Assembly (NCBI GenBank): GCA_963609975.1
Contig: CAVDMD010000061.1
Span: forward strand, 1-13,500
Direction: 5' to 3'
Source of the DNA: UMGS973 sp963609975
GTDB taxonomy: Bacteria; Bacillota; Clostridia; Peptostreptococcales; Anaerovoracaceae
DNA length: 13,500 nt
The position numbers and the translations under genes are program-made. Of the stretch, positions 11,456-13,500 are shown in pieces. Every line of letters begins with the position of its first letter. Positions within the stretch are counted from its first letter, which is position 1. The notes under the pieces are model-generated. The model was not told the origin of the DNA. It made no database searches and worked only from the letters and a program-made list of their open reading frames with translations.

Positions 11456-12544
11456 TTATTTCATCTGCTTGGCAACTTCTTCTGCAAAGTTTTCTTCTTT
11501 CTTTTCGATGCCTTCGCCTACTTCAAAACGTACAACCTTGGCAATTGAAAGTTCCTTGCTTACAGATTCAAGATACTTGGCAACTGTCTGCTTGCCGTCT
11601 TCTGCTCTTACATAAGTCTGGTCAAGAAGGCAGATTTCTTTGAGCTGCTTTGAAACACGTCCTTCAACAAGTCCTGTGAAGATCTTGTTTGATGCGATGT
11701 TTGCCTTGTCTGCAACTGCAAGCTCAGCAAGCTTGGCCTTGGCTTCCTGTGAAAGGAAGTTTGGCAGATAGTTGAAGTTAAAGCTCTTGTCAGCTCTTTT
11801 TTCTTCGAGTATTGCAATGTCTTCCGCATCCCATACGCCGTCAACAGCTTTGTCTAACAAAGCGTTCAGGATTGGTTTCGGAAGTGTGAACGGGTCGTTC
11901 AATGCGCTTTCGAGTGTGATTTCTTTGATCTTGGCAAGCTCGTCAGCTGAAATATCGTTGCGGCTTACATACTGCGGGTTCATAGCTGCAACCTGCATTG
12001 CGATGTTTGTTAAAGCCTCTTTTACGGTATCAGTTGCTTCGCCGCTGCCTACAACGATAACTCCGATTCTGCCGCCGCCATGAATGTATGAAGCAACAAC
12101 ATCACCTGATGCTTTTTCGATTCTTCTGATTGACATATTCTCGCCAATCTTAGCAATCTTGGCAGTTAAAACATCCTGTACTGTAGCGCCCTCAAAGCTC
12201 ATTGCCCTGAATGCTTCGATATCATTGCTGTCTGCTGTTAATGCAAGTTCTGCAAGGTTTTCGACGAATTCAACGAATTCTTCGTTCTTGGAAACGAAGT
12301 CTGTTTCTGAATTTACTTCAACGATAGCAGCAGTTTTGCTGTCATCGGCAAAAGCAATTCTTACAAGACCCTCTGCGGCGATTCTGCCGGCTTTTTTGGC
12401 AGCCTTTGCAAGTCCTTTTTCTCTTAAATAGTCAACTGCAGCCTCTATATTGCCGTCTACTTCGACTAATGCTTTTTTGCAGTCCATCATGCCTGCGCCT
12501 GTCATTTCACGCAGCTCTTTTACCATTTGTGCTGTTACAGCCAT
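11456..12544 (-). CDS. tsf: Translation elongation factor Ts
   Basis: EF-Ts exchanges GDP for GTP on EF-Tu in the cytoplasm. The N-terminal UBA-like domain (LREMTGAGMMDCKKAL, residues 11-26) is followed by the EF-Tu contact TDFVSKN at T81-V84. The C-terminus carries EICLLDQTYVR and VRFEVGEGIEKKEENFAEEV, both typical. At 362 residues it is longer than the 283-residue E. coli protein; extra sequence lies in the middle dimerisation region (about residues 205-290). GGGGAGG lies 8-9 nt before ATG12544. It lies 21 bp after rpsB and is co-transcribed with it. The usual followers pyrH and frr are not here; a terminator and an unknown small gene come next. Confidence 0.97.
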   Translation of the reverse strand: MAVTAQMVKELREMTGAGMMDCKKALVEVDGNIEAAVDYLREKGLAKAAKKAGRIAAEGLVRIAFADDSKTAAIVEVNSETDFVSKNEEFVEFVENLAELALTADSNDIEAFRAMSFEGATVQDVLTAKIAKIGENMSIRRIEKASGDVVASYIHGGGRIGVIVVGSGEATDTVKEALTNIAMQVAAMNPQYVSRNDISADELAKIKEITLESALNDPFTLPKPILNALLDKAVDGVWDAEDIAILEEKRADKSFNFNYLPNFLSQEAKAKLAELAVADKANIASNKIFTGLVEGRVSKQLKEICLLDQTYVRAEDGKQTVAKYLESVSKELSIAKVVRFEVGEGIEKKEENFAEEVAKQMK

Positions 12545-12565
12545 TGTTGTTTCCTCCCCTGAAAA

Positions 12566-13330
12566 TTATTCTTCTGTTGCTTCTGCTTCAGCAGCTTCTG
12601 TTTCTGCTGTTTCCTCTGCAGGAGCCTCTTCATCTGCAGCCGCATCTTCGCCCTGGTTGGCTTCGATGATAGCATCAGCCATCTTGCCTGCGATTAATTT
12701 CACTGCTCTGATTGCATCGTCATTTGCAGGGATTATATAGTCAACATCATCAGGGTCACAGTTGGTATCAACGATACCTACAACAGGAATACCTAAGATT
12801 CTTGCTTCTTTGACTGCGATTTTTTCTTTTTTAGGGTCTACGATGAACATTGCGCCCGGCATACCCTTCATTTCTTTGATACCGCCTAAGAATCTTTCGA
12901 GTTTTTCGGCTTCTGCTCTTAATTTGATAACTTCTTTTTTGGCGAGCTTTTCAAAAGTTCCGTCCTCTTCCATCTTCTGAATGTCATAGAGTCTTTTGAT
13001 TCTTGCTGAAATTGTCTTGTAGTTTGTGAGCATACCGCCGAGCCATCTCTGGTTTACATAGTACATACCGCATCTCTTGGCTTCGTCTTCGATAGCTGCC
13101 TGAGCCTGTTTTTTGGTTCCTACGAAAAGAACCGGTTTGCCTGTAGCTCCGACTTCTTTCATAAAGTCATAGGCTTCATCGATTTTTTTGACTGTTTTCT
13201 GTAAGTCGATGATGTAGATTCCGTTTCTTTCGGTGAAGATGTAAGGTGCCATTTTAGGGTTCCATCTTCTTGTCTGGTGTCCAAAGTGCACACCTGCTTC
13301 TAGTAACTGTTTCATTGAAATTACTGACAT
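12566..13330 (-). CDS. rpsB: 30S ribosomal protein S2
   Basis: S2 binds the small subunit near S1 and helps start translation. The 254-residue protein begins MSVISMKQLLEAGVHFGHQTRRWNPKM, with the S2 signature LEAGVHFGHQ. VNQRWLGGMLTNY (about residues 92-104) and the PGAMFIVDPKKE stretch are equally typical. The last 25 or so residues are an acidic Ala/Glu tail (AEETAETEAAEAEATEE), common in Clostridia. GGGAGGAAATTAAA precedes ATG13330. It is the first gene of the rpsB-tsf operon. Confidence 0.98.
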   Translation of the reverse strand: MSVISMKQLLEAGVHFGHQTRRWNPKMAPYIFTERNGIYIIDLQKTVKKIDEAYDFMKEVGATGKPVLFVGTKKQAQAAIEDEAKRCGMYYVNQRWLGGMLTNYKTISARIKRLYDIQKMEEDGTFEKLAKKEVIKLRAEAEKLERFLGGIKEMKGMPGAMFIVDPKKEKIAVKEARILGIPVVGIVDTNCDPDDVDYIIPANDDAIRAVKLIAGKMADAIIEANQGEDAAADEEAPAEETAETEAAEAEATEE

Positions 13331-13450
13331 TTTAATTTCCTCCCGGTTTTTTTACTTCCGTCATAATCGCTTCCGGAGCAAACTCCATTTTAATAACGCT
13401 CTGCGCTGGAGCACCTGTCATCCGAACCATATGACGTGCTATTTGAATAA

Positions 13451-13500
13451 GTCTGTAAATCGCAACAGACTAACATATACTATACTACAAAAACACCCTG
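13451..13500 (-). promoter_or_regulatory. rpsB promoter -10 and leader hairpin
   Basis: On the minus strand a -10 TATAGT (13484-13479) is visible; its -35 would fall just outside the window. The leader then has about 140 nt before rpsB. It starts with GTCTGT-8 nt-ACAGAC (13470-13451), a perfect 6-bp hairpin, and later has GGAG-TTTG-CTCC. A leader of this length before rpsB could carry S2 autoregulation, but I did not recognise a defined leader motif. Confidence 0.45.

Noticed and set aside
12084..12740. Plus-strand open frames opposite tsf and rpsB
   Set aside because: They are low-complexity mirror frames of two certain genes, caused by codon bias, and have no ribosome binding sites.
1..13500. 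CRISPR arrays, prophage structural genes, rRNA genes, plasmid origins
   Set aside because: No regularly spaced direct repeats, rRNA-like sequence, iterons or phage structural genes were seen; the holin is the only phage-type gene.

Overview
The window looks like chromosome of an anaerobic Firmicute, most likely Clostridia. The evidence is strong AGGAGG-type ribosome binding sites, sigma-A-type promoters, an oxygen-sensitive style gene set (a radical SAM enzyme and a protein with an anaerobic ribonucleotide reductase tail motif), an r1t-type holin and Firmicute-like RpsB and EF-Ts. No species can be named from the sequence alone.

Layout. Positions 1-380 (minus strand) hold a short orphan C-terminal reading frame and tRNA-Arg(CCG). 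A sodium/proton antiporter of the NhaC family (677-2188, plus) follows, with a consensus promoter and a terminator. A two-gene minus-strand operon (2268-3178) couples an r1t-type holin to a PgeF/YlmD purine nucleoside phosphorylase by an ATGA overlap. After a gene-poor stretch comes tRNA-Arg(CCT) (3684-3759, minus), then a small NrdD-tail-like protein (3946-4230) and alanine racemase (4338-5474), both on plus. A three-gene operon (5563-7872, plus) encodes an ArsR-type repressor, a radical SAM protein with an unusual cysteine spacing and a cysteine-rich DUF5714 protein. The last two overlap by ATGA. A secreted GLUG-like repeat protein (7965-9527, minus) converges on this operon. The right end carries rpsB and tsf (minus), followed by a small unknown gene (11171-11380).

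The most unusual part is 9671-11323. A plus-strand Abi_2/AbiF-like phage-defence gene lies between two direct copies of a 164-bp segment that is the 3' end of the small gene downstream of tsf. Between the left copy and the gene are three palindromes in a row, then a perfect TTGACA-17-TATAAT promoter, then a short structured transcript ending in a terminator-like hairpin. This matches the arrangement of the known abiF RNA/AbiF pairing. The gene appears damaged at its 5' end: a one-base frameshift separates the conserved KPFLSFQDQ start from the rest. The layout resembles an integrated defence cassette with an att-like duplication but no integrase.

A palindromic repeat (about 45 bp, core GGAAATATC-8 nt-GATATTTCC) occurs before the Abi module, in diverged form at its end, and in the leader of the holin operon. 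A further 18-bp half copy lies at the other end of the holin operon, in inverted orientation. These repeats link the two accessory-looking modules of the window.
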